Assembly: GCA_002633025.1 (NCBI GenBank)
Contig: NMRB01002220.1
Coordinates: 44,431 to 108,430, forward strand
Direction of reading: 5' to 3'
Origin: Notospermus geniculatus
Lineage: Eukaryota; Nemertea; Pilidiophora; Heteronemertea; Lineidae
Length of the DNA: 64,000 bases
Below, one piece after another: positions 12,500 through 23,893 of the stretch. The notes beneath the pieces were generated by a model. It was given only the letters and a program-made list of their open reading frames with translations, had not been told where the DNA came from and did no database searches. The position numbers and the translations under genes were made by a program. The stretch's first letter is position 1. The number at the start of each line of letters is the position of its first letter.

Positions 12500-13093
12500 T
12501 TAAGTTTCCATGATCGCCTATGTGAACAATTAGTGGAGAATGCATTGTCCATTCGTCAGGTTTCTGATAATTCATATAAAACCACAAATGACCAGTGAAG
12601 AATGTGCTCCTATGTAACAGCCACGTTTACAGAATTTTACTACTGCCAGAGGAGGCCCATGATGAAGATGATGAGTTGTCATAATCAAAGTGACGTTCAT
12701 AAGTATGTGCTTTTGATCCAATAATAAACTTGCAAATAGAGAATGCTCAATGATAAAATCAATTTTTATACGATCGATATCATCAAGTAACTTAAAGATA
12801 ATGTATCACGACTTCATTGTTTACATTCACTGTTTGTAAACATGGATGTTTACATTATGTTATTTTGGAATTTTGGGACATGCCAACCCACCAAATTGAA
12901 TACTTTTGGTTTCAAACGAATTTTTAGAGGGGCATGCCACCAACAAATTACTCATAAGACAAAGAAAGACTGGACATAAACAAACAAAATGTAAACAAAC
13001 AATGATTTTCGTGGCCTGCGAAAATACGCGTGATACGTTATCTTTAAAATGAAATGTTAGCTACATCGCCAAAAAAAACTTAAGTCATTTTAA

Positions 13094-13473
13094 AGGGAGA
13101 CATGCGAAAAATATTGCCCGGCGGGCACAAGTTGTCTTTCTTTTGATTAGCGGACAGCGCCGTCTGTTAATACGCGGTGACACTACGCTATAGCACAGGC
13201 CCCTGGAGAACTATCAGTGAGTTTAGAACACGTATCTAACAAACGTATCTAAAAACACAACACGTATCTAAAAACACACCACGAGCTCACAAATCCGTGA
13301 GTTCGGGGTGTACTTAGTGTTTTTTGGTTAGGTACGTGTTCTAAATTCACTGATAGTTCTCCGGGGGCCTGTGCTACAGCGTAGTGTCACCGCGTATTAA
13401 CAGATGGCGCTGTGCGCTAATCAAAACAAAGACAACTTGTGCCCGCCGGGCAATATTTTTCGCATGTCTCCCT
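13094..13473. mobile_element. TTAA-flanked MITE with long arms
   Basis: The ends AGGGAGACATGCGAAAAATA and complement are flanked by TTAA. The arms are nearly perfect for about 150 bases and contain GCCCGGCGGGCAC and GTGACACTACGC. Copy 1 of the tandem duplication has no insertion here. Confidence 0.85.
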
Positions 13474-14313
13474 TTAAATTCAGTGTCCCATTTCAGATTC
13501 CTGTGCTGAAGCCTCCATACATTTTATGATAATCATTTGAAAAAATAATGAATAAACATATCAGAAAGTTTGTCCCAGTTTGTTTGATGTGCCAGCGGCT
13601 AAAAATAGCACAAGATGACGCGGCGTTAGCTTGAGGTGGGCCGTTCCATTAGCTTGAGGGGGTGTGCGGTAGTAGGCCAAAGTCGCACAAGATGTGAACC
13701 ATTACCAGGATGAACCAAAATAACTCCAGGAGATAAAGGAAGAAATGTAATCATTCAGATTTTACAAAAACAGACAATACGCCTAGGCCTACTGATTGAC
13801 AAAACGTTGGTCTCAACCTGCCAACTTCAGAGCGACTTAGTACTCGTTTTGTGGTGATGGGTCACAAGTGTAATCTATATAACCCCCGGCAAGTGACAGT
13901 TCAAAGGAGCTTTGAAATTACAAAAATTGCAAAACGCTTTGAATAGACGACAACTCCAGAATACACACATTGTACCATAAAGTACATGTATGTTAGTGTG
14001 ACTATACAGTTCCCATTTTAATCATCTTTTTCCAAAGCTTGGTCACAGCAAGATGCCTTAATGAATGGCGGATTTTATTCAATAGCCTTTGTCCGTCAAA
14101 GATGATATAGACCTTTGCTTGATTATTTATCCCGCCATTCTCTCTCTCACCTCTGCTTCAATTCTAAAGCCAATTTTGGTAGGCCTATTGCTTGGAAGAC
14201 AAAAAATATGAGTCACCGAATAATAATGATTTTGTTCCCAACATATGTCAATTCAACGTTGTTAAGTAAAAACAAACATTTGATTTACCGAACCAGTGGT
14301 GAATATTTACATA

Positions 14314-14716
14314 CAGTAAAATCACCTTTTATTGGTGGTGCTCAGAATTTCTGTAGGCTTTGGTTCTGAAGGTATTTGAGGGCCAGAATTGGGGTGGGTA
14401 ATAGCCGATTATGTGTCAGTAAAGTTACTTCTTTGGAACTGCTGAACTGTGAAGAAACTTCGTGGAGTGTGGTTGGTACTGAAATGTGATCACAGTGCAC
14501 ACATTGTGACAAACAACAATACTAGGCATAATAAGAGTACCAAAGAAAATACTGATCTTGATATCAATACCTGTCATAGCCGTTTGTGTCTGCTTCACTA
14601 ATCACACAATTTAATCAAAGTTAATCGCATAATTCCCCCATTCTGGCCCTCAAATACCTGCAAAACCAGGGCCTACAGGAATTCTAAGCACCACCAATAA
14701 AAGGTGATTTTACTGT
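14314..14716. mobile_element. Foldback element, CAGTAAAATCACC ends, TA target
   Basis: CAGTAAAATCACCTTTTATT is mirrored at the right end, and TA flanks both sides. It ends only 15 bases before the E-box of the putative gene A promoter, where genes B and C instead have a conserved CCAAT-box region. Frame 14115-14369 overlaps its left arm and is not a gene. Confidence 0.75.
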
Positions 14717-14726
14717 ATATCAATCG

Positions 14727-14861
14727 AATCACGTGACCAAGGGTGGAAGACGTCTAGACAGACGGCCGATTGGTCTCATTTTCAGGACGGTACTTGCGAA
14801 GTACAAAGACGAAAATCTAATTTGAGAGTGAACGACCCGCACGAGACGTAAGATTTTACTT
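14727..14861 (+). promoter_or_regulatory. Putative promoter and 5' non-coding exon of TCAF gene A
   Basis: This block is conserved at 31784-31920 and 51001-51149, each upstream of one TCAF-like gene. It starts with an E-box (GAATCACGTGACC), continues with CATTTTCAGGACGG, and stops at a shared splice donor (CTT, then GTAAGT at 14862). The natural reading is a core promoter plus short non-coding exon that splices to the coding exon at 19864. The transcription start cannot be placed by eye. Unlike the other two copies there is no CCAAT box upstream, because a foldback element ends at 14716. Confidence 0.5.
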
Positions 14862-14986
14862 GTAAGTTTACTTATATTTTAGCATCCGCGTTTTCGCTTT
14901 AGAGCTTTTCACCCCCGGTAGGGTGTCCAGACTGGCTAATCAGCTAATCAGATAACCAAAAGTTAAAGTTAAAGTTTGGATTTATA

Positions 14987-15471
14987 GGGCCGTATTCAAG
15001 AAGCTTTTTCCTTAAAATCTTTTGTATTCTGCCCTGTAAACAATAGCTAAAGGTCGACCTCACACTCAAAGGGCCGTAGGCATAAAAATGAAGCATTTAC
15101 TTCTAGCAAAAGCAAAAAGTAAAAGTAGTTGCTTCAAGCAAAAAGTAAAAGTAAAAGCAATTACTTGGTTTCATATGCATAATCCTTTACTTCTACTTCA
15201 AAGCAAATGCTTATACTTGACAAGCATTTGCTTGTTTACCAAAGGTTCTACAGTTGGAGCAATTGCTCAGTATTATGCATGTGAATTCTAGCATTTGCTA
15301 GAAAGTAACAAGTAAATAGTAACTGCGTTTTCTAATAGCAATTGCTTTTAATCAAAAGTATTTACTTTGGGTTTTATGCATATGGATGGAAGTAACTGCT
15401 TCAGTTTTCAAGTAAAAAGCATTTGCTTTTCTTTATGCATATGGACCAAGGAAGCTTCTTGAATACGGCCC
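14987..15471. mobile_element. MITE, GGGCCGTATTCAAGAAG ends, ATA target
   Basis: GGGCCGTATTCAAGAAGCTT faces its complement, with ATA on both sides. The interior is rich in AAGTAAAAGCA words and ATGCATA palindromes. It lies within the putative first intron of gene A. Confidence 0.8.
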
Positions 15472-16020
15472 ATAGTCTGATATCAACTACGGTAGAGGTT
15501 CTCATCCGACTTTACACTTTAACCACAGTCTATCCTGAAACCTTTCAGTAGAACTGAGATGAGCTGCTCATTCAGCGCTACAATCCGAGCATTTCCCACC
15601 GGTACCCATTTATACACCTGGGTGGAGAGAGGCCGTGCTGAGCCCGGACTTTTATGTAGTGTAAACAAGGCTTGTATCAGTGCACTAAATACAACAATAC
15701 GAGCTGAACAAGCACGGTCGTCTCCTACTTAGCCCCCAATAACTGGTACATGTCTTTGGCTACTCCAGCTGCTTGAAGTCCTAGAATCAAGTTAAAAGTG
15801 GCACTTTGAGTTCCAGTTCCTCGTTCGCAAGTGGATATTATTAAGGGCGAGCTGTCGTTTGACATTTTCATATTGCTTGAATTGAGGCCCCTATGAGAAA
15901 AGCAATAAAGACACCCCCAGTTGACTGTTTTTATGGTCCAATGGTATCCCTGTGCTTTATAGAAACAGAAAATGAGCAAAGTCCCAAGAATTTCAGCTTA
16001 ATTACATTTAAAGAATTAAA

Positions 16021-16175
16021 CCCGAGGCGGAGGGTCTTGGTTGCGACACCAAACCCGCGAGGGTGGAGCAAAAATGTAGTCCAAACCCGAGGCGCTTCGC
16101 CGAGGGTTTGGACGGAATTTTTGCTCCACCCCCGAGCGGGTTTGGTGTCGCAACCAAGACCCGAAGCCGAGGGTC
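16021..16175. repeat. Near-perfect palindrome, cruciform-prone
   Basis: GGGTCTTGGTTGCGACACC and its complement form arms of about 60 bases around a second hairpin (AAACCCGAGGCGCTTCGCC and so on). Both strands show open frames, an artefact of the symmetry. Confidence 0.7.
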
Positions 16176-17885
16176 TCACACTAGAGACCTTTCGCACCCT
16201 CACGTTTAGGTGATCGACTACATTTAGTTATACGTAACCGTAACCGGTGAAACGGTTTGGTTTTTATTTTAGTGGTTTCGCAGAGAGACACGGCTATTGC
16301 CTAAAGCCCAGTTCACACTGCCACGATTCCGACCACGATGCCTCTACGAATCCTCTGAAATATTTTCGTAGAGGGATCGTGGCCTTAATGTTACAATGGG
16401 TGTGGATTATCACGAAAAACAAGAAGTCTGTAGGAAGGCATCACGAAGCCTATAGGAACACCACGAAAGCATTTCGTAGAGGCATCGTGGTCGGAATCGT
16501 GGCAGTGTGAACTGGGCTTTAGCCTAAGAACTATCCGTGAAGACCTATAGGTGTTTACGGATATTTCTTAGGCAAGGTGATGTAATGTTTTGACTGTGCT
16601 CGAGTCATACGAGTTCACCGAGGGCCCTACTGCGCTTGTATTGTGTGAGACGTGTTTGCAAGTGATCATTAACCGGGGTACCTTACAAACCGCACTCGCC
16701 TCACGCGTACCGTGCTTGTTACCCGTGAACTGCGGCCGGCTAGTGTATAGGCCTTCATTTAGTGTATGTGCACACGTAACAACTGCTCACAAAATGATGA
16801 CGTAAAAGTAAATGTTCAGCAAACCGTTCAATTGCGAAAGACCTATACTGATCGCACGGCAGTCAATGGAAACTGCCCTTTTTACACGGATTTGATTCAC
16901 AACTCAAAAGCTTAATAAAATATGACCAAAACAAAAACATACAAAATGTTACACATGGTATGCATAAGGAATCCTTCTAAATCTGATAACAAAGAATAGC
17001 GATCACCGTTGGAATGAGAGTTTTGATAAAAATATGTTGCTTTTGCAAACCGTTTTTCTCTGACGTGTAGTGAAGTCGCTGCGGATAATGTTTTCTATAA
17101 CCGTTTGTGTACACGTCACTAGACCGCAACATTTGATGACCTAAATGTAGTCGGTTGCCTAAACGTGCGGGTGCGAAAGGTCTCTAATGCCACGATTCCG
17201 ACCACGATTGCCTCTACACGAAATGCTTTCGTGGTGTTCCTATACGCTTCGTAATGAATCGCAATGCCTTCCTACAGGCTTCTTATTTTTCGTGTCCCAG
17301 GCCCTCACGATTGGTGAGAATTTTAAACATGTTTAAAATTCAAAAATCTGAAGACTTCCATGATGATCGTAATGCCTTCCTACAGGCTTCCTGCAAGCTT
17401 CGTGTTGATCAAAACGAAGCTTGCAGGAAGCCTCCAGGAAGGCATTACGATCATCACGGAAGTCCTTAGGATTGAACACGATTTTTTTTTATTCGAAACC
17501 GGTTTTAAATTCTCACCAATCGTGAGGGGCCTAGGACACGAAAAACAAGAAGCCTATAGGAAGCCATTATGCCCGTGTCACACTGTCCCGAAATTAAACA
17601 CCCGATGGCCACACGATTATGGAATTTTGAATTTTGCGTGAAGATGGCCCCGAATTCAACTTCCAGAATCTTGAAAATTTTCTATCCCAACCGGGGTCTT
17701 CTTCAGGCTGGCACTTATCAGTAAGATTTCCTAGCGTTTCCATTAATTCGTGAGGCCATCGGGTGTCAACTTCGGGACAGTGTGACACGGGCATTACGAT
17801 TCATCACTAAGCCTATAGGAACACCACGAAAGCATTTCGTAGAGGCGTCGTGCTCGGAATCGTGGCAGTGTGAGATGGGCTAAAG
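16176..17885. mobile_element. Nested MITE cluster, CACTGCCACGATTCC family
   Basis: An outer element with CACACTGCCACGATTCC arms is split by a 1.0 kb foldback (16182-17186, ends TAGAGACC and GGTCTCTA). The inserted element contains another member of the outer family (16301-16522, AAAGCCCAGTTCACACTGCC ends). A further small element (17570-17792, GCCCGTGTCACACTG ends, TTA duplication) sits in the right half. No coding sequence is supported. Confidence 0.6.
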
Positions 17886-18092
17886 CCCGTGTCACACTGA
17901 TGGCCATACGAATTATGGAAACTTTTGGAAATCTTACTGATAAATGCCAGCCTGAAGAAGACCCCGGTTGGGGTCGAAAATTTGCAAGATTCTGGAAGTT
18001 GACTTTGGGGCCATCTTCACGCGAAATTCAAAATTCCATATTCGTGTGGCCATCTGGTGCCTAATTTCGGGACAGTGTGACACGGGCTTTAA
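17881..18092. mobile_element. MITE, AAAGCCCGTGTCACACTG ends
   Basis: TAAAGCCCGTGTCACACTG is mirrored by CAGTGTGACACGGGCTTTA. The interior holds the dispersed hairpin GACCCCGGTTGGGGTC, also found at about 17690, 47360, 62102 and 62363. Confidence 0.75.
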
Positions 18093-18423
18093 GACCCGCC
18101 TCATTCAATTCCTTTCGACTTAAAGACCCCGCAGGTGCCTTCATTTTCGTCGTATAACTTGTACTTTTATGGTATTTTGACATGTTTTATTTCCAACATC
18201 TGACCTCGTTCCAAAAATTGCCAATGACAGCTCGCCCTTAACGCATGAACTGTTCATGGTGCCTGGGAAGGAATCCGATAACTTGGTCACTGAATCGATT
18301 GACATTTTAAAGAACTAGTTTGGCACTTATCCTAAATTCCTTGATCGTTATTTGATCTTCTCTTTTAGTACATGTATTACATTAAATAAATACATGCATC
18401 GCTCGCCTATAGACTTTTGCTAA

Positions 18424-18573
18424 AGCCTAGTTTATACTTCAACGCAGGACCATCGGCGTCCGACGCACGATCAAAATCTGTACGCCGACATAAGCCTACT
18501 TCATTATGTTGGCATCCAGATTTTGATCGCGCGTCGGACGCCGATGGTCGTGCGTCGAAGTATAAACTAGGCT
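18424..18573. mobile_element. MITE, AGCCTAGTTTATACTTC ends, TAA target
   Basis: A 150-base element with long arms is flanked by direct TAA (18421-18423 and 18574-18576). A larger relative lies at 18611-19557. Confidence 0.8.
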
Positions 18574-18610
18574 TAATGTGTGCTTATCATCTTGGAGCAA
18601 TACCTTCTAA

Positions 18611-19557
18611 AGCCTAGTTTATACTTCGACGTACGACCATCGCCGGCGACCGACGCGCTATCTTGCGTTCGACGCCCACCCCGTGTGATTTGGTCGGCGT
18701 CCGATCGCGATTCTGTAATTACTTGAGTCATTTCATAAAGCCTAGGCGACAGACGCGCTGGCGACAGACGCGCGATCTTGCGTTCGACGCTGAGCCCGTC
18801 GTGTATCGTAGGCCGGAGTGGACAAAAGTCTCCATTTAGGTATCATACCTAGAATTAGGTACTATACCTAAATCAACCAACCACATGCCAGGAATTAGGT
18901 ATCATACCTAAATCGATTTAAGTACCATACCTAAATCGACCAATAGCAGGCCAGGAATTAGGTATCATACCTAAATCGATTTAGGTACCATACCTAAATC
19001 GATTTAAGTACCATACCTAAATCGATTTAAGTACCATACCTAAATCGATTTAGGTATGGTACCTAATTCCTGGCCTGTTATTGGTCGATTTAGGTATGGT
19101 ACTTAAATCGATTTAGGTATGCTACCTAATTCCTGGCCTGCTATTGGTCGATTTAGGTATGGTACTTAAATCGATTTAGGTATGATACCTAATTCCTGGC
19201 CTGTTATTGGTCGATTTAGGTATGGTACCTAATTCCTGGCCTGTTATTGGTCGATTTAGGTATGATACTTAAATCGATTTAGGTACCTAATTCCTGGCAT
19301 GTGGTTGGTTGATTTAAGTATGGTACCTAATTCTATTTAGGTATGATACCTAAATGGAGACTTTTGTCCACTCCGGCCTACGATAGTCGTGCGATTTGGT
19401 CGGCGTCCGATCGCGAGGCTGTAATTACTTGAGTCATTTCATAACGGGTCGCCGTCGCTAAAGTACGCTGGACTCTGAATCAATTCCGGGATGTCGGCGT
19501 CCAGATTTGATCGGGCGTCGGACGCCGATGGTCTTGCGTCGAAGTATAAACTAGGCT
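18611..19557. mobile_element. MITE of the AGCCTAGTTTATACTTC family, interrupted
   Basis: It has the same ends as 18424-18573, with TAA on the left and TTA on the right. The arms carry GACGC, GCGTC and GACCATCG words. The middle is interrupted by a palindromic minisatellite element (18804-19385). Confidence 0.75.
18804..19385. mobile_element. Palindromic minisatellite foldback, GTCGTG duplication
   Basis: The ends TATCGTAGGCCGGAGTGG and complement are flanked by a direct GTCGTG (18798-18803 and 19386-19391). Between them the motif ATCGATTTAGGTA, with AATTCCTGGCCTG spacers, is repeated many times and reverses orientation near the centre (about 19055). The whole unit is one long inverted array. 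Confidence 0.85.
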
Positions 19558-19561
19558 TTAA

Positions 19562-19722
19562 AGGGCGGCGCACACGAGCGGCTAAATCTGGGCGACCGCC
19601 GACGAGACTGGTGGTGCGACTAGACATCAGCCAATCAGAAGCGCCAAATCTTGTCGCTTTGGCGGTCGGAAGCCAAGTCGGCCGACAAATCGGTCAAAAT
19701 TGTCGCTCGTGTGCGCCGCCCT
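19562..19722. mobile_element. MITE, AGGGCGGCGCACACGAGCG ends, TAA target
   Basis: Arms AGGGCGGCGCACACGAGC and complement are flanked by direct TAA. It lies about 140 bases upstream of the gene A coding exon. Confidence 0.8.
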
Positions 19723-19869
19723 TAAGGCTGCGAACGACAAAAAAGAAACACGCAGAGAAATGTCGATCTATCTGCTAGCGTTTCCCAAACAATAAGGTGA
19801 AACACTGACAAATGTAAACAATGGCAGATCACAGGCGTTATGCTTCTTTCGGTTTCATTGCAGGAGACA

Positions 19870-22800
19870 ATGGCTGAGTGGAGAAAGGAGATCCTCGCGA
19901 ATGTGTCGACCGTTGACTACCATGGGTCAACTCCGGGCTACATCATCCTCTACGGAGAAAACTCGGATGCCATCCTGTCCAACAGGACCTTTGAGACCCT
20001 GATCGCTGCCGGTGAGAGAGGAAAAGGGCGAGTGGTCGTATTTTCTCACGGCAATTTCCCAGAAAGTTACAGCTTACAAGAACTACCGAAGGAGAACAAG
20101 ACACTGCTCGAGAATGTGAGGAGTTGGGTAACAAGAGGCAGAGCGGATGCAGTCGCTATGAATGCTGATACGGTAACCGACTTCGCGTCCATCCCAGAGA
20201 ACAGGTTTCTTTACTGGTCCAGTGTATATAACGATTACGTATTTGTCGCGAGCCTCCTGGATTGGGTAGAGAACGGCGGAGGGTTGGTTTGCGGGGTATG
20301 TCCATGGGGGAAGGCCCAGAGCACTGGTTTATCCTATGAAGAGTTTTCAATCTCGTTCTTCATGAGGCAACTTGGGATGTGTTACGCAAGATCCGACGAA
20401 TACTTAAGTACGTCGGGGAGCATGTCTGTTGCCGAAAACTTTGCGGAGAATGCACGGATAGATCGGGCTGTTCAGCTTTTGCTGAAGCCGGCTGAAGCCA
20501 ACAGAGTGAAGAAGATCGCCCGCAATTTTTATTGCGTACCGATAGAGGGGAAAGTATATAAAGAAGCTGCAGGTATCACTAAGGCGATTGCAATGCAACT
20601 GGGAAGCAGTGCCCCGACCCCAAGTAATCCTGTCTCAAGCCAGGTTGGGAAAAGAGTATCGGGGTTACTGAATTGGATGATGCTGCAGGAAAGTCAGTCC
20701 GGCAAAGCTGTCGTTGCCGAAGGCCGCGAGGAATTTCCTGGTGAATTTGACCAGCCCCCGAATCTGGAGACCGCCACGGTGTACGTCTCGGGCAAAGAGG
20801 GTCGGGTGATTCCGACGGGGTGTTATTTGCCTGCTGGAGTAGAGTTATTCCTCTCCTGGTCTGCTGAAAGTGGCGAGGCGAATGGATGGTCCGTAATCGT
20901 CGGAGCCCACATGGATGAAAACTTCTCCGTAAAAGAACCATGGAGAAGATGGCCGAAGATTAGCGTTAGTGAATGGTTAGGTTCTTCCACTTTGAAGTTG
21001 AGGAATCCGTTTGGAGGACTGGTTTACCTCAAGAGTCCAAAATCTGAGGGAAAACTGAGGGTTACGCTTAGCAACGTCGTCCCTGCCCCGAGGTTCACCT
21101 ACGACACGGCGAAAGATTGGGAAAATGTAGAGTCGAAGAAGCCTGGGCTCTGGTGCGACATATCCGGCGAATTTTTGACCATCACGTTACCTTCCAAGGC
21201 AATCCGCCACGTCAAAGACCCCGGATCCGTCATGCGCATGTGGGACAATGTGGTAAGAGCGCACATGGAGCTGCGGGGATGTGACCCGTCCTTGGGTCGA
21301 GGCCAGTGGACGGTGGCTGATGAGCAACCAGTGGCAGGTTACATGCACGCTGATTATCCCATCGTGACCCATCTTGATGTTGTTGAGCCGAATATGGTAA
21401 GAGTTGTACAATGTTCTTATTTTCAATTTGGAGGATTTGTGACCTAGGCTTTAGGAGGTATTGGTAAACAGAGAAATAAAGAAATGAAGAAATCGAGAAC
21501 TCGCATGATCGATTAGTTTAACCATCGATTAGTTTAACTATGGAATGCCAAAGTCGAATTTATTCAAGACTGATTTTTCGTTCAAGATTTGAAACAGTAC
21601 ATTCCAAGAATTTAATTTCCAAGAATTGACGTACAATCCTCCAAGATTTATAAAATAATGTCCAATATCTGAAAAATTTCATCCAAGTCACGTGCGTCTT
21701 GCCAAGATGCACGTGACCACAAAACTGATGACGTCATGAAGTACATGAATAAATTTCGTTATTTTCATGAATTTTCTTTTGCATGGCAACTTTGACGTCT
21801 TGGACACTTCCGGTAAACAGCCATGCAGTAGGGTCATTGCTCAAAAGGGCTGAAAATTACCGCTATACCTTCTCCGGGGTTTGGAATAGGGAGACAAGAC
21901 CAATCCCTACAACTATTCAAAAGGGACCCATAGTAAATTATCAAGCACTTAGGAGCTGCAGGCCTAATTCGAGACACTTCCGGTAAGCAACCATACAGTG
22001 GGATTATTGCCAGAAGGGGCTGAAAATTAATGCTATACCTACCATAATTTGGGAATAGGGAGATAAGACCAATGCCGACAACAGCCGTGGTTACACCTAT
22101 CCAAAATCCCCGGGGGTTTTGAGACACGGGGTTTTTCCGAACCAGAAAAAAACACGGCGTTGACACGGCGAGCGGTTACACTACTTAAAATGCGATTGGT
22201 AATAAGTCCCGTATCCCGGCGATAGGGGCAATGCATGTAGGCAACTCAGCATAATTAAGTGGCTGCTGGAGGTGTGAAATAGCCTATACGCATGCGCTTC
22301 ACTCATCAATTTGCATCGCCGTCTGTCGGGGTGCGTGGAACTAGAAATAGACACGGGGATTTTGCGGTTACACTACATAGAATCTCCGTGCTTAAAATAG
22401 CCCTGGCGTTGCCCCTTCGATATCGCTGGGGCTAATAAGCACGGGGATTTCAGACACGGGTCTATTTAGACTCGGCGATTTATAGGTGTAACCGCAAAAT
22501 CCCCGGGGAAAGCAAGGAGATTTATGTAGTGTAACCACAGCTAACTTTTCAAAAGGGACCTATAGTAAATTCTCAAGGACTTAGGAGCTGTAGGCCTAGT
22601 TCGAGGCTATCGTTCATTTCATGATGTATGCTGAATATCAACCTCACTATACTTGACCACAAATGAGCGAAGGATCGAAGCCAGGACCCTCAACTACGCC
22701 AAAAGGCTCACACCTCCAAGGTCCCTCAGAATCAGAACTTAGACACAATAAGTGTCTCGTTTATAGTCCGGAATGTCGAGGGGGGTCATATGCTGTCTGT

Positions 22801-23893
22801 GCTGATACAAAACATATCATCAATCTAGGTTTCTTTGGTGCAGGGGATGTTCTGCACGATGAGCTACTATGCTTGTCTTTATTTGCGGCAATAACTACCC
22901 ATACTGAATAGATACAGAACGGCATAGGTCCAACTAATCGATCTTGGGAGTTCTCGATTTCTTCATTTCTTGATTTCTCTGTTTACCAATATCCGGCTTT
23001 AGGGTCAGTGTCCAATGATGAAGTCAAATGTATTGCAAAATACAATTGAATGCAGGTCAACCTGCATTTTATACCAGCTGATACCTTCGAATCGAAGTCT
23101 TGACACTGAGAATTTTGATATGGTCATGTAAGCAGAAGCATGATGCAAATGGCAAAGCCAGGTCTTTCTGATCTGTGACCTTACATCTGCGATTTCGGTG
23201 TATATACATGTATGTAGCAATCCGTTAACATGGAGGTACATGTACGGCATACATTTTCCTACAACAATTTACATGTATTTGCAGGATGGCGGAAAGTACT
23301 TCCTGCTGAACGTCGACGGCCTTATCAACCCAAAGACCCAAGATGGCGGCTGGTGGGGCATGTTCCATGAGTTAGGCCATAATTATCAGAATGATTGGTG
23401 GACCTGGGGTGGGGCCGGCGAAGTGACCTGCAACATCTTCACCCTGCATGCCATGGACACCATTTACAAGAGGCCACCGTGGATTGATCCGTGGTTAGCA
23501 GAAAAAATACCTGCTGCCCAAGAATACTTCAAAGGAGTTGATTTCAAAACATGGAAAAACAAACCTGGGCTTGCCCTGTTTATCTACGCACAGCTTGCCC
23601 GCGACTTCGGCTGGGACCCCTACAAGAAAGTCTTCAGAGAGTACGATGCCCTGCCGAAGAGTGCCATGCCTGCTGACGATGAAGAAGAAATCAAACAGTG
23701 GATCATTCGCTTCTCGCGTGCGACTGGAAGAAATGTTAGTCCACTGTTCGAGTTCTGGGGATTCCCTTACACTGATCGAGTGCAAGGGTCACTCACTGGC
23801 CTCCCGCCCTACCTTCCCTCTGACGTCATGACGAAAGAGTTTGGAAAGAGGAGAGCTGAAGATATCACTAGGAAATATAAGATTAAAATTTAG
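19870..23893 (+). CDS. TCAF: TCAF-like protein with M60-like domain, gene A
   Basis: Two coding exons (19870-21396 and 23285-23893) join in phase 0 to a 711-residue protein. The coding exon follows an acceptor (TTTCATTGCAG at 19853-19863), and the ATG at 19870 starts MAEWRKEI, the residue at which the repeated domain of gene B also begins. Residues 1-240 form an amidotransferase-like domain with the segment GGGLVCGVCPWG. Residues about 275-420 form a beta-rich domain with GCYLPAG, GAHMDENF, NPFGGLVYL. The C-terminal part holds the zinc site. The donor is ATG|GTAAGA. In vertebrates TCAF1/2 bind the cold channel TRPM8; whether that role holds here is unknown. Family members are usually about 900 residues, so this version is compact. 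No lesion is seen. Neighbours B and C are direct paralogues. A hypothetical upstream non-coding exon lies at 14727-14861. Confidence 0.8.
21456..22994. mobile_element. Mutator-like foldback in the gene A intron
   Basis: Arms TATTGGTAAACAGAGAAAT and complement, about 60 bases each, are flanked by a perfect 9-base duplication GGCTTTAGG (21447-21455 and 22995-23003), the length typical of Mutator-like elements. The interior contains another MITE (22083-22542) and a locally duplicated segment (AGGAGCT, GGCCTA words near 21950 and 22580). No transposase is visible. Confidence 0.8.
22083..22542. mobile_element. MITE, AGCCGTGGTTACAC ends
   Basis: AGCCGTGGTTACACCTATCC faces GTAGTGTAACCACAGCT. The same element, longer and in opposite orientation, lies at 30301-30933. 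Subterminal words include CAAAATCCCCGGGG and GGCAACGCCAGGG. Confidence 0.75.
23285..23893 (+). CDS. TCAF: Gene A exon 2, peptidase M60-like domain
   Basis: This exon follows the acceptor TTGCAG at 23279-23284 and encodes 202 residues. It begins DGGKYFLLNVDGL and carries MFHELGHNYQ, a gluzincin HExxH motif. Thirteen residues after HELGH comes a glutamate in GEVTCNIF, as expected for the third zinc ligand of M60-like peptidases. The rest (FIYAQLARDFGWD, FWGFPYTD) matches the family C-terminal region. It ends KYKIKI. Confidence 0.8.
   Translation, partial: DGGKYFLLNVDGLINPKTQDGGWWGMFHELGHNYQNDWWTWGGAGEVTCNIFTLHAMDTIYKRPPWIDPWLAEKIPAAQEYFKGVDFKTWKNKPGLALFIYAQLARDFGWDPYKKVFREYDALPKSAMPADDEEEIKQWIIRFSRATGRNVSPLFEFWGFPYTDRVQGSLTGLPPYLPSDVMTKEFGKRRAEDITRKYKIKI

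Larger units (their letters stand above)
11142..13680. repeat. Tandem duplication copy 2
   Basis: This is the second direct copy of the ~2.15 kb unit at 7384. Most of it aligns base for base with copy 1. It lacks the TA element and the nested MITE of copy 1 and carries its own TTAA-flanked MITE (13094-13473). Confidence 0.85.

Noticed and set aside
15893-16213. Overlapping frames on both strands (106 and 90 codons)
   Set aside because: They are produced by the palindrome at 16021-16175, which reads similarly on both strands.
18839-19360. CRISPR-like array
   Set aside because: Repeats are short, imperfect and inverted about a centre with no unique spacers, and the genome is animal.
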